A model generated the notes under the pieces. It ran no database searches. It was not told where the DNA came from and worked only from the letters and a program-made list of their open reading frames with translations. The translations under genes were made by a program, and so were the position numbers. This document shows positions 17,672-25,341 of a DNA stretch of 64,000 nt, one piece after another; within the stretch, counting starts at the first letter, position 1; every line of letters begins with the position of its first letter. Origin of the DNA: Mycobacterium sp. BK086 (lineage in GTDB: Bacteria; Actinomycetota; Actinomycetes; Mycobacteriales; Mycobacteriaceae); NCBI GenBank assembly GCA_004362315.1, contig SNWL01000005.1:839781-903780 (forward strand), read 5' to 3'.

Positions 17672-18993
17672 CTGCACTGGAGCTCGACGACATCCAGCAC
17701 ATCCTGCTGACGCGCACACCGGCCATCACCGGCCGCTACGAGTTCCTGACCTTCGACACCCCGGCGGGCGGACGCGCCTGGCTGACCGAACTGCTCGACA
17801 AGGTGCAGTCGGCCGCCGACGTGCGGGCGACGATGGACAGCTCCGATCGCTGGGTCACGCTGGCGTTCACGTGGACTGGGCTGCGGGCACTCGGGGTGCC
17901 CGAGGATTCGCTGGCGTCGTTCCCGGACGCATTTCGGGAAGGCATGCCGGCGCGGGCGGAGATCCTGGGCGATACCGGGGCCGCGGCGCCGGAGAAGTGG
18001 GTCGGCGGACTGGCCGGCGACGATCTGCATGCGATCGCCATCCTGTTCTCCCGCACTGACGATCAGTGCGCGCGCTCGATCGACGAGCATGACAAACTGC
18101 TCGCCAGGACCCACGGTGTGCGCAGCCTGTCGTATCTGGACCTCAACGCAACCCCGCCGTTCAACTACGCCCACGACCACTTCGGTTTCCGGGACCGGTT
18201 GTCGCAGCCGGTGATGAAGGGCGCGGGTGAAGATCCGACGCCGGGCTCGGGAGACCCGCTGGAACCGGGTGAGTTCATCCTCGGCTATCCCGACGAGAAC
18301 GGCCCGGTGATCAACCTTCCCCGGCCGGAAGTGCTGTCGCGCAACGGAAGCTACATGGCCTACCGGCGGCTGGAAGAACATGTCGCGGTGTTCCGCGACT
18401 ATCTACGTGCCAATGCCGACACTCCCGAGGGTGCGGAGCTGCTGGCCGCGAAATTCATGGGCCGTTGGCGCAGCGGCGCACCGCTGGTGCTGGCGCCTGA
18501 CAAGGACGATCCCGAGTTGGGTGCCGATCCGATGCGCAACAACGACTACAACTACAAGGAGATGGACCCGTTCGGCTACGCATGTCCGCTGGGGTCACAT
18601 GCCCGCAGGCTCAATCCGCGCGACACCGCGCACTACATGAACCGTCGCAGGATGATCCGGCGCGGTGCCACCTACGGCCCCGCGCTCCCCGACAACGCGC
18701 CCGACGACGGTGTCGAACGCGGTATCGCGGCGTTTATCATCTGCGCGGACCTGGTGCGTCAGTTCGAATTCGCCCAGAACGTCTGGATCAACGACAAGAC
18801 CTTCCACGAACTTGGCAACGAACATGACCCGATCTGCGGAACACAGGACGGCACACTCGATTTCACCGTACCGAAGCGACCCATCCGCAAGGTCCACAAA
18901 GGTATTCCGGCATTCACGACACTCACCGGCGGGGCGTACTTCTTCTTGCCGGGGCTCAACGCGTTGCGATATCTCGCGACGCTCGGCACGTAA
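17668..18993 (+). CDS. Dyp-type heme peroxidase with altered GxxDG motif
   Basis: A 441-residue DyP-type peroxidase, a ferredoxin-like-fold heme enzyme that oxidises dyes, phenols or other bulky substrates with peroxide. The proximal heme ligand is His311 in CPLGSHARRLNPRD. The distal motif, normally GxxDG, reads GFRDR here: the catalytic Asp176 is kept but the Gly is Arg177. The SRNGSYMAYRRLEE helix and the CGTQDGTLDFTVPKRPIR tail are as in long DyPs. No twin-arginine signal or encapsulin-targeting tail is evident, so it should be cytosolic. It is coupled by ATGA to the SnoaL-like gene and followed 8 nt later by an uncharacterised gene. Confidence 0.88.
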   Translation: MTALELDDIQHILLTRTPAITGRYEFLTFDTPAGGRAWLTELLDKVQSAADVRATMDSSDRWVTLAFTWTGLRALGVPEDSLASFPDAFREGMPARAEILGDTGAAAPEKWVGGLAGDDLHAIAILFSRTDDQCARSIDEHDKLLARTHGVRSLSYLDLNATPPFNYAHDHFGFRDRLSQPVMKGAGEDPTPGSGDPLEPGEFILGYPDENGPVINLPRPEVLSRNGSYMAYRRLEEHVAVFRDYLRANADTPEGAELLAAKFMGRWRSGAPLVLAPDKDDPELGADPMRNNDYNYKEMDPFGYACPLGSHARRLNPRDTAHYMNRRRMIRRGATYGPALPDNAPDDGVERGIAAFIICADLVRQFEFAQNVWINDKTFHELGNEHDPICGTQDGTLDFTVPKRPIRKVHKGIPAFTTLTGGAYFFLPGLNALRYLATLGT

Positions 18994-19001
18994 GGATCAC
19001 G

Positions 19002-20003
19002 ATGCGCGCACGCACCTACAACCAGAGCCACGTCGCACGCAACCATGACGGGCGCCGGCGGGTCAGCATCTACTGGACGTGGAGCTATCCGTGGGAGTCT
19101 CAACGTGATCCAGCCGGAATCTACAACCGGTTCTCGACGATGACCGAAGTGCGCAATGTCGCCTGGCCCGCCTATGAGACGCCCGAGTACGCCGCCGAGA
19201 ACTTCCTGCAGGGCATCGCCGGAACGCTGGAGCTGTTTCACCGATCCACACTGTCGTTCCAGGAACTCACCGAAGAGGCCACCGGCCACCCCGTCGCGGT
19301 GTTCCAGCGCATCGACCAGGCCGGCTACCGCCTACCGATCGACGAACGCGTCCTGGCCGACACCGACACGCTGATGGTGTTCGGACTGGACCATCTGCTC
19401 TCCGAACAGGAGGCCGCGCCGGAAGAGATCGCCGCCATTGAAGATTGGCTGACACGCGAAGGCACCTGCCTGCTGCTCGCTCCGCATCACGATGTGGGAT
19501 TCACCGAGGACTTCGCCCAGCGCCAAGTCGAATATGAACATCATGGCGACCGGCTGGTCCCCCGGCAGCAGCGCTTCGGTCAGTACACCCGCTCGCTCAT
19601 GAAGGCGCTACAGGTGCCCGTGCACAACACCTGGGGACTGCGGCCCGCAGTAGTCGAAGGGACGCGGGAGATCGCACCGCTCACCGGTTTTCGCGATCTG
19701 GACTCGGCACGGCTGCTCGATAACGTGACGACGTTCAACTTCCACCCACATCTTCCGCACTACGAACTCACCGCACCCGAGAGTGCGAACGTTCGCGTGC
19801 TGGGCCGCCAGAAGGTCGACCCGAACCGCCCGCATCCGTTCACGCAGGCGGGTGAGACGGAGTTCAACGCGCTGATCTGGATGCCGCCGTCGGGCCCGCG
19901 GGCAGGTGACATTGTGCTGATCGACTCGACGCACTTCACGACGCTGTTCGGCGGCACCGACAGCTTGCGCAACCTATGGCACAACCTGGTCACGATGGGC
20001 TAG
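19002..20003 (+). CDS. Hypothetical protein, last gene of the DyP operon
   Basis: A 333-residue soluble protein that I do not recognise. It starts with a polar segment (YNQSHVARNHDG), then VSIYWTWSYPWESQRDPAG. A central alpha/beta part (DTLMVFGLDHLLS, then CLLLAPHHDVGF) resembles a Rossmann or glutamine-amidotransferase-like fold. It ends with DIVLIDSTHFTTLFGGTDSLRNLW. His residues are frequent (LAPHHD, NFHPHLPHYE) and could bind metal or heme, but no known signature is present. The gap to the peroxidase gene is 8 nt, so it belongs to the same operon and presumably the same pathway. Confidence 0.7.
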   Translation: MRARTYNQSHVARNHDGRRRVSIYWTWSYPWESQRDPAGIYNRFSTMTEVRNVAWPAYETPEYAAENFLQGIAGTLELFHRSTLSFQELTEEATGHPVAVFQRIDQAGYRLPIDERVLADTDTLMVFGLDHLLSEQEAAPEEIAAIEDWLTREGTCLLLAPHHDVGFTEDFAQRQVEYEHHGDRLVPRQQRFGQYTRSLMKALQVPVHNTWGLRPAVVEGTREIAPLTGFRDLDSARLLDNVTTFNFHPHLPHYELTAPESANVRVLGRQKVDPNRPHPFTQAGETEFNALIWMPPSGPRAGDIVLIDSTHFTTLFGGTDSLRNLWHNLVTMG

Positions 20004-20092
20004 TGAGCAATTGACAGGAATTTCACAGCTCCGCTGGTACCGTGCGGTCTGAGCCGCCAAGCCACGCGCGGCCGGATGAGGAGATCAACGTC

Positions 20093-20737
20093 ATGAAATC
20101 TGCTCGCTCGATCGTCCCCGTCACCGCCGCCGCACTGGCACTCGGACTGGTCGTCGCCGGCTGCGGCAAAGATGATTCGAAATCCGAGTCGTCGTCGGCC
20201 AGCTCGACCTCGGCGACCTCTGCGGCGGCATCGGCCACCAGCACCGAAACCAGCGCCGCGCCTGCGTCGAAGGACTACACGACGCTGCTGATGAAGCCCG
20301 AAGACATTCCGCCTACCCCGGACGGCCCGTTCGTCGCTGCCGAGGATCCGAAGCTGAGCACGACTCCCCCGCCAACCGACGTGTCCCGCATCTACACGTC
20401 CGGGCCCAACGTCATCAACGCGTCGGTCGTGATCAATGACAGCGCCGCCGCCGCCGCGACGTGGCTCGGCGGTGTCGCCGCGAGCCTGCCGACGCATCAG
20501 ACCGGGACGCCTGTGCCCGTGCCGTCGGTGACACCCGACGCGATGCTGACCACCGGAACCGATCCGGAGAACAAGCACGCGTCGTCCGCTCTGCTGTTCA
20601 CGGTCGACAACTACTCGTCGATGATCCTGTTCGTCAGCCCAGACGGTGACCTCAACCCGGTGCCGCAGGATTACGTGGAGTCCGTGGGCAAGGCTCAGGT
20701 CGCCGCGATCCAGGCAGCTGCACCCGCCCTGAAGTAG
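20093..20737 (+). CDS. Putative lipoprotein
   Basis: A 214-residue exported lipoprotein. The signal sequence (IVPVTAAALALGLVVAGC) ends in a lipobox VAGC with the lipidated Cys at residue 24, followed by a Ser/Ala/Thr linker of about 35 residues. The mature domain (MKPEDIPPTPDGPFVAAEDP..., then SALLFTVDNYSSMILFVSPDGDL) resembles the substrate-binding-like domains of several mycobacterial Lpq lipoproteins of unknown role. A GAGGAG site lies 9 nt before the ATG. Its stop is directly adjacent to the stop of the converging anti-sigma-like gene. Confidence 0.82.
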   Translation: MKSARSIVPVTAAALALGLVVAGCGKDDSKSESSSASSTSATSAAASATSTETSAAPASKDYTTLLMKPEDIPPTPDGPFVAAEDPKLSTTPPPTDVSRIYTSGPNVINASVVINDSAAAAATWLGGVAASLPTHQTGTPVPVPSVTPDAMLTTGTDPENKHASSALLFTVDNYSSMILFVSPDGDLNPVPQDYVESVGKAQVAAIQAAAPALK

Positions 20738-21442
20738 TCAGAGAGCCCGCTCCAGGAGCACGGCGCCCGCATCGGCAGTGACGATCTGGACCGACGCGAT
20801 CTGGTCGATCGGCATCGAGGTGCTGGCGCCCAGTGACGCCGGTGTACCGGAGTGTGCGGTCCACGTCGCCAACTGAACGTGGCTGCCGTCGCGCCCCACC
20901 GCCACCATGGCCAGCTTGCCGTCGGCGTCGTCGGCGTAGACGCAGTTCATGTCGACGCGGGTGCCCCACGCCCGGCTGCTGAGTGTGACTGTGGCAGTGA
21001 GCGGTACGGGTTTGGTGGGTGTCATGGCGAGTGCCGCCGGCTGATCCTGCACCGGTGCCATCGCCATCGGGTTGGATTCGATGGCCACGAAGACGCCGAT
21101 CGCCACCGCGGCGGCGGTTGTCAGCGTCCACGTCACCGCACGGGAGCGACGCCGATGCGAATTCACCTTGGCCAGAACCTGATCCCGTAGCGGCGGCAGT
21201 GCCGCGGACGCCGGTGTGCCGTGGTCGTCGATGGTGTCGACATAGCCGCGCTCGATCTGCGAGAGCAGCGCCGGCATGCCACTCAGCTCACCGACGGACT
21301 CGGCGCACTGCGGACAGGAACGCAGATGGGACTCGAATTCGCGCCGTTCCGAACACGACAACGAACCCAGCACGTACGCCGCGTCCCAGAGCGCGTACTC
21401 GTGGGTCCCGCCGGGCGACGGCGAGCCGTCGAGCGTCGTCAT
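20738..21442 (-). CDS. Anti-sigma-factor-like protein with zinc finger
   Basis: A 234-residue membrane protein of the RskA/ZAS type. The cytosolic N-terminus has the H-x3-C-x2-C zinc motif (His39, Cys43, Cys46 in HLRSCPQC), followed by one transmembrane segment (about residues 98-118, WTLTTAAAVAIGVFVAI) and an extracytoplasmic RskA-like domain (VPLTATVTLSSRAWGTRVDMNC). Such proteins bind and hold an ECF sigma factor. No sigma gene is next to it; instead it begins 4 nt after a TetR gene on the same strand. The ATG at 21442 has a GAGGTG site upstream; a GTG at 21445 is the other option. Confidence 0.82.
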   Translation of the reverse strand: MTTLDGSPSPGGTHEYALWDAAYVLGSLSCSERREFESHLRSCPQCAESVGELSGMPALLSQIERGYVDTIDDHGTPASAALPPLRDQVLAKVNSHRRRSRAVTWTLTTAAAVAIGVFVAIESNPMAMAPVQDQPAALAMTPTKPVPLTATVTLSSRAWGTRVDMNCVYADDADGKLAMVAVGRDGSHVQLATWTAHSGTPASLGASTSMPIDQIASVQIVTADAGAVLLERAL

Positions 21443-21446
21443 CACG

Positions 21447-22106
21447 TCACCTCGAGGCCATTCCTTCGATCATCCGGGTGATCAGCATGAGGACGAAGCG
21501 ATCGAAGTCGCCCCGAAAGCGCGGCGCGTCGGTCACGAACGGGCGCTGCATCGACATGCCGAGGAGCACGATCTCCATCAGCCGCACCGACTCGTCGATC
21601 AGGTCCTCGGGCGCATCGGCTCCCGTGATGGATCCCAGCAACCCGGCGAACTGCTGGCGCTGCCGGTCGCGAAAATCGAGGTACGCGGTTCGGAGGAACT
21701 CGTTGTGGTTGGCCGCCGCGCCGAACTCGACGACGAAAGTGACCGTGTCGAGGTTGTCGATGAACAGCGTGTAGAGCAGACCGGCCGCATCGGCCAAACC
21801 GTCGGGCACGGTCGTGGCTTGCGTCAACTGAGCTTCGGCCGTCGCGAACAGCTTCGTCGCCACATCGTTGATGGCGGCGTCGAACAGCTTCTCTTTGGTC
21901 TCGTAGTGGTAGTGGAGCAGCGTCTGGGACACCTTGGCGGTGGTCGCGATCAGCCGCATCGAGGATTTCTCATAGCCGTGGGCACGGAAGCACTCGACTG
22001 TGGCTTGCAGGATGCGCTGACGCGCGTCGACGGGCGTGACCTCAGGCACCCCGACACGGTCGTCCGCCGAAACCGATGGTGTCAACGTCAACACTCCTTG
22101 TTCCAC
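21447..22106 (-). CDS. TetR family transcriptional regulator
   Basis: A 219-residue TetR protein. The HTH lies at about residues 28-75 (QRILQATVECFRAHGYEKSSMRLIATTAKVS then QTLLHYHYETKEKL). The C-terminal effector domain is helical. The GTG start at 22106 has GGAG 9 nt upstream. It is 4 nt from the anti-sigma-like gene and apparently co-transcribed with it, which is unusual. Upstream is a gap of 83 nt with short inverted repeats, then the end of a CcdA-like gene transcribed in the same direction. Confidence 0.87.
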   Translation of the reverse strand: MEQGVLTLTPSVSADDRVGVPEVTPVDARQRILQATVECFRAHGYEKSSMRLIATTAKVSQTLLHYHYETKEKLFDAAINDVATKLFATAEAQLTQATTVPDGLADAAGLLYTLFIDNLDTVTFVVEFGAAANHNEFLRTAYLDFRDRQRQQFAGLLGSITGADAPEDLIDESVRLMEIVLLGMSMQRPFVTDAPRFRGDFDRFVLMLITRMIEGMASR

Positions 22107-22133
22107 GATGACTTTCTCCTGATCAGACAGTCA

Positions 22134-22152
22134 GTGTCCCCTAGTGAGACAC
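22134..22152. promoter_or_regulatory. Candidate operator for the TetR/anti-sigma pair
   Basis: The arms GTGTC (22134-22138) and GACAC (22148-22152) are separated by 9 bp. A perfect palindrome CTGATCAG lies nearby at 22119-22126. Both are just upstream of the TetR start. This is a weak, pattern-only call. Confidence 0.3.
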
Positions 22153-22189
22153 GTGTGACGGCAGGAATCGGTTCAGTTGCCCGTTCGGA

Positions 22190-23098
22190 CTACGAAGAAG
22201 ACGCGCTGAGTTCGCCGGCGTGCAGCTTCAGCACCCGGCGGACCTTGGCCGTGCGGCGCAACGTCCTGCCCCAAGCCACCCCGAACGCGCTGAGCACCAG
22301 CACCGACAACGCCACAAGCCACGGATAGCCACCATGCCCGTGGACCCACATGACCAAGGCGCTCTGAATACGCCCGGCGGCTGAGATCACCGGATCGTCG
22401 GGCGCGGTGGCGCCGTTGAAGATGCGGATCTCATAGACCCCGTAGTAGGCGACATACAGTCCGACGAACAGGACCAGCGCGCCGCCGATCCTGTTGGTGT
22501 ACGGCAGGATTCGGCGCATCCGATACATCCCGACCGGGTTGGCGAATGCTGCGGCAATGGCAAGCACACCGACGATCAGCGACATTCCCGCCGCGTAGAC
22601 GAGATAGGTCAGCAGACCGTCGACGATGAGACCGCTACGGAAGCTGGCCGCGGTGACCGCCAGGAACGGCCCGATGGTGCACGACAGTGACGCGATCGCA
22701 TAGCCGATCCCGTAGCCGAACATCGAGCCACCGCGCACCGTCGGCGCCCACCGGCCGCTGCGGACGACCGGATTGAGTCCCGGAAGGTGACGGCCGGCCA
22801 ACGACCAGACCCCCAGGCCGACAAGCACGACGCCGATCAGCACCGTGACGTACGGCAGATACTGCTGGACGGCCGACGCCGCGGACACGGTGAGCAATCC
22901 AAAGGCACCGAACACCGTCATGAAGCCCAAGACCATCTCGATGGTGGCAACGACAGCGCGGCGTAGTGCGCTGAGCTCACCGGTAGCGTCACCGCGCACG
23001 ACCAGAGTCATATAGACGGGCAGCATCGCGAAGCCGCACGGATTGAGTACTGCTACCAATCCGGCTCCGAAAGCAAGTCCGATCAGACTCTGTTCCAC
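22190..23098 (-). CDS. CcdA/DsbD-type cytochrome c biogenesis membrane protein
   Basis: A 302-residue integral membrane protein with about 7-8 TM segments, of the CcdA family that passes reducing power from cytosolic thioredoxin across the membrane. The two conserved half-repeats each carry a Cys: NPCGFAMLPVYM near residue 20 and LSCTIGPF near residue 140. This is the redox pair of CcdA. It could supply electrons to a cytochrome c maturation or disulfide system, but no thioredoxin-like partner is adjacent. The GTG start overlaps no neighbour; the 3' end is 83 nt from the TetR start. Confidence 0.87.
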   Translation of the reverse strand: MEQSLIGLAFGAGLVAVLNPCGFAMLPVYMTLVVRGDATGELSALRRAVVATIEMVLGFMTVFGAFGLLTVSAASAVQQYLPYVTVLIGVVLVGLGVWSLAGRHLPGLNPVVRSGRWAPTVRGGSMFGYGIGYAIASLSCTIGPFLAVTAASFRSGLIVDGLLTYLVYAAGMSLIVGVLAIAAAFANPVGMYRMRRILPYTNRIGGALVLFVGLYVAYYGVYEIRIFNGATAPDDPVISAAGRIQSALVMWVHGHGGYPWLVALSVLVLSAFGVAWGRTLRRTAKVRRVLKLHAGELSASSS

Positions 23099-23248
23099 GG
23101 GGTGCGCCGCGCTAGCTCATTCGGGTCACTCTGTCGGTCTCCGCATCGCAAACCCCTGTCTCTCGGCGGCCCGGGAACGTCGTCTGGGTAAGACACGAAC
23201 CAGAGCGCTCCCGGGTTCAACCAAAAGTCAGCGGATTTTCGCGGCGCG

Positions 23249-23539
23249 CTAGTCGGCGTCGAGGTACTGACTCACCCGAGCCAGCGCCTCGTCGAAGACC
23301 TCGACTTTTTCGCCGCGCTTCTCGTTGGCGGGCTGGGCGGCTCCGCGGGCACCTTCGGCCTCGACCCGGGCGGCTCCCTCGCGACGCAACAGGCTGAAGT
23401 TCTTCTCACGTGCTTGCCTGAGCCGATTCTGCAGCTCCTTGAGCTGCTTGGCGTCCATCCGCGCCAGAGCTTCAGGATGGCTTTCGGCGATCAACGAGTC
23501 TTCCTGCGGGGTCAGATTCACGTGGTGGTTGCTCACCAT
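23249..23539 (-). CDS. Small conserved helical protein, unknown
   Basis: A 96-residue, highly charged, probably coiled-coil protein (residues 25-75 include AKQLKELQNRLRQAREKNFS and many Arg, Glu and Lys). There is no signal peptide or membrane segment. It looks like a small conserved mycobacterial protein of unknown function. The start could be ATG 23539 or the next codon, GTG 23536. It is flanked by a 150-nt gap (23099-23248, nothing seen) and by the divergent PGRS gene. Confidence 0.7.
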   Translation of the reverse strand: MVSNHHVNLTPQEDSLIAESHPEALARMDAKQLKELQNRLRQAREKNFSLLRREGAARVEAEGARGAAQPANEKRGEKVEVFDEALARVSQYLDAD

Positions 23540-23659
23540 GAATTCATAACCCGTCCCGGCCGCGGCTATGCACCGAATCGCCGACCGTTCACGTGGCCGA
23601 AGTCGGCCATCGGTTCAAGATGGCCGGGCCAGGCGATGCGGGCGAAGACGGTGCACTCG

Positions 23660-23665
23660 TAGTTT
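23660..23665 (+). promoter_or_regulatory. -10 box TAGTTT, leaderless start
   Basis: TAGTTT ends 6 nt before the ATG of the PGRS gene. There is no Shine-Dalgarno. Confidence 0.45.
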
Positions 23666-23671
23666 TCGCTC

Positions 23672-24994
23672 ATGACTGCACGCAGCACGTCGCCATTCCC
23701 CTGTGTTCGGGGCGCGATCGCCGGGCTCGCCATCATCGGGAGCGGCTATCTCTTGGCCGCGACGAACGCCGCGGTGGCGGTCGGCGCACCGGAAAGTGCT
23801 TCGGGCCCTTGCGATTTCGACGTGGCACGATGCGATGGCCCTGGACCCATTGCTGCCTCCCCCGCCGTCGCGGGCAGCCCGATCATGCTCATCGGCAACG
23901 GGACCGTCGACCATCCCGACGGCGGGCTGTTGGTCGGCAACGGATACAGCCCCGATCCGGACACCTGCGGCACGGCGTGCGACGCCGGCAACGGCGGGTG
24001 GTTCGCCGGCAATGGTGGCAACGGCGCGAACGGCGGTAGGGGCGGTGACGCCGGCCTGTTCGGCGCCGGCGGTAGAGGTGGCAGCGGGACGACTCAACAC
24101 ATCGACGGTGGATCGGGCGGACACGGCGGCGCACTGGCCGGCAGCGGCGGCGACGGGGGAAGCGGTGCCGCGGGCGGCGGCAACGGCGGCGCCGGCGGAT
24201 CGGCCGGCTTGTTCGGCGGTGACGGCGGCAGTGGTGGATCGGGCGGCGGCGGATCGGCGGGCGCCAACGGGGGCAACGGCGGTGGCGGGGGCGACGCGGG
24301 CCTGTTCGGCGGCCGCGGAGGCAGCGGTGGCGACGGCGGCAATGGATCTGTGAGCAACGGCGGCGCGGGTGGCGACGGTGGCCGCGGCGGCCTGATGACC
24401 GACGGCGGAGCCGGTGGCGGTGGTGGAAATGGGGGCGCGAATGCCGCCGGCGGGGCGGGCGGTCGGGGCGGAGATGGTGGTGTGCTCACCGGCAACGGCG
24501 GGCACGGAGGTACCGGTGGGAATGCCGGCAGTGGTGGCGGTTTCCGCGGCGGCCGCGGCGCCGACGGCGGTAACGGTGGCGTGTTGGGAGTCGGCGGGGC
24601 CGGCGGCGACGGCGGTGTCGGGGGTGGGGGCACAGGAAAGGGTGGCACCGGCGGTGACGGCGGCACTGGTGGCCGCGGAGGAATTTCCGGCGTTAGCGGC
24701 GGATTCGGCGGCCGGGGTGGCAGCGTCACGATCGGCACCGGTGGTCAGGGCGGCGCCGCCGGCTACGGCGGCGCCGGCGCCATCTTCGGTGGTCACGGCG
24801 GCGACGGCGGCAGAGGTGGGAACAGCAACTCCGGCTCGGGAGGCAACGGCGGCACCGGCGCCAACGGCGGCACGGGCGTGGGCGGAACCGTCGCGGGTAG
24901 CGGTGCACACGCGGGCAGCCCTCCGGTCGGGGGCACCGGGGGCAACGGTGGTCTCGGCGGTCGGGGCGGCCGCCCGGGAGACAGCCCGCTGTAG
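23672..24994 (+). CDS. PGRS glycine-rich secreted protein lacking a PE domain
   Basis: A 440-residue protein. Residues 1-38 are a Sec-type signal peptide (GAIAGLAIIGSGYLLAATNAAVAVG), not the PE domain that normally precedes PGRS sequence. Residues about 40-105 hold two Cys pairs (PCDFDVARC and CGTAC) and strands with IMLIGNGTVDHPDGGLLVGNG. From about residue 105 to the end there are tandem GGxGGx repeats, with three clear AGLFGG-type modules. The fold expected from PGRS repeats is a polyglycine-II-like sandwich; the role is probably at the cell surface, but no function is known for this subtype. Transfer is not indicated: base composition is that expected for Gly codons in high G+C DNA. Confidence 0.85.
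   Translation: MTARSTSPFPCVRGAIAGLAIIGSGYLLAATNAAVAVGAPESASGPCDFDVARCDGPGPIAASPAVAGSPIMLIGNGTVDHPDGGLLVGNGYSPDPDTCGTACDAGNGGWFAGNGGNGANGGRGGDAGLFGAGGRGGSGTTQHIDGGSGGHGGALAGSGGDGGSGAAGGGNGGAGGSAGLFGGDGGSGGSGGGGSAGANGGNGGGGGDAGLFGGRGGSGGDGGNGSVSNGGAGGDGGRGGLMTDGGAGGGGGNGGANAAGGAGGRGGDGGVLTGNGGHGGTGGNAGSGGGFRGGRGADGGNGGVLGVGGAGGDGGVGGGGTGKGGTGGDGGTGGRGGISGVSGGFGGRGGSVTIGTGGQGGAAGYGGAGAIFGGHGGDGGRGGNSNSGSGGNGGTGANGGTGVGGTVAGSGAHAGSPPVGGTGGNGGLGGRGGRPGDSPL
23990..24970 (+). repeat. GGxGGx-coding tandem repeat tract
   Basis: About 1 kb of degenerate GGC-GGN repeats encodes the PGRS domain. Repeat units vary from 9 to about 45 nt. Modules encoding AGLFG(G/A) recur three times between about 24050 and 24320. 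The tract is a likely site of replication slippage and of assembly or alignment error. Confidence 0.85.
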
Positions 24995-25069
24995 ATCTAC
25001 ATCATTTGACCCATCGGTGAGCTCGGAGAACACATAGTTCGACCGAAGTTGTGGACGTGACCGGGGCCA

Positions 25070-25075
25070 TAGGTT
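25070..25075 (+). promoter_or_regulatory. -10 box TAGGTT, leaderless start
   Basis: TAGGTT ends 7 nt before ATG 25083, with a TTGTGG at 25049-25054 (15 bp spacing) as a weak -35. Confidence 0.45.
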
Positions 25076-25082
25076 CATTCGC

Positions 25083-25313
25083 ATGAACACCCTCACTGGC
25101 ATCAAGAAGCTCGCAGCCTACGGCGCACTCCTCGGCGGCATCAGCGCCGCCGCGCTGGGTATCGGAACCGGGTTGGCACATGCCGACTCGCCGACCAACG
25201 CCGCCCCGGCGACCCACCAGTCGGCCCCGCGGCACGACGGCGACCAAGACGTCGTTCGGCGCGGCACCGTCATCCCGATTCACGGCGACGACTCCACGCA
25301 TCGCGGCCAGTGA
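25083..25313 (+). CDS. Small secreted protein, unknown
   Basis: A 76-residue exported peptide. The signal peptide (LAAYGALLGGISAAALGIGTGLAHA) is cleaved before DSPTN. The 42-residue mature part is polar and rich in His, Asp and Pro (APRHDGDQDVVRRG) with no cysteine, and is likely disordered. Such tiny exported proteins are common in mycobacteria. The His/Asp content could bind metal, but that is speculative. It stops 28 nt before the APC permease gene. Confidence 0.68.
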   Translation: MNTLTGIKKLAAYGALLGGISAAALGIGTGLAHADSPTNAAPATHQSAPRHDGDQDVVRRGTVIPIHGDDSTHRGQ

Positions 25314-25328
25314 ACGCCCACCACAACC

Positions 25329-25334
25329 TAAGGT
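25329..25334 (+). promoter_or_regulatory. -10 box TAAGGT, leaderless start
   Basis: TAAGGT ends 7 nt before ATG 25342. The intervening CAGAGAA is not a good Shine-Dalgarno. Confidence 0.4.
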
Positions 25335-25341
25335 CAGAGAA

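Noticed and set aside
20011-20043. TTGACA ... TACCGT promoter for the 20093 lipoprotein gene
   Set aside because: The two boxes are 21 bp apart, too far for a normal promoter; alternatives at 17-18 bp are poor. Left uncalled.
24094-24738. Minus-strand Pro-rich frame inside the PGRS tract
   Set aside because: It is a mirror of the GGC repeats (Gly codons read as Pro/Ala) with no ribosome-binding site; a shadow of the PGRS gene.
23990-24970. CRISPR-like array in the repeat tract
   Set aside because: Repeats are short, degenerate and in frame with Gly coding; there are no unique spacers of constant length and no cas genes.
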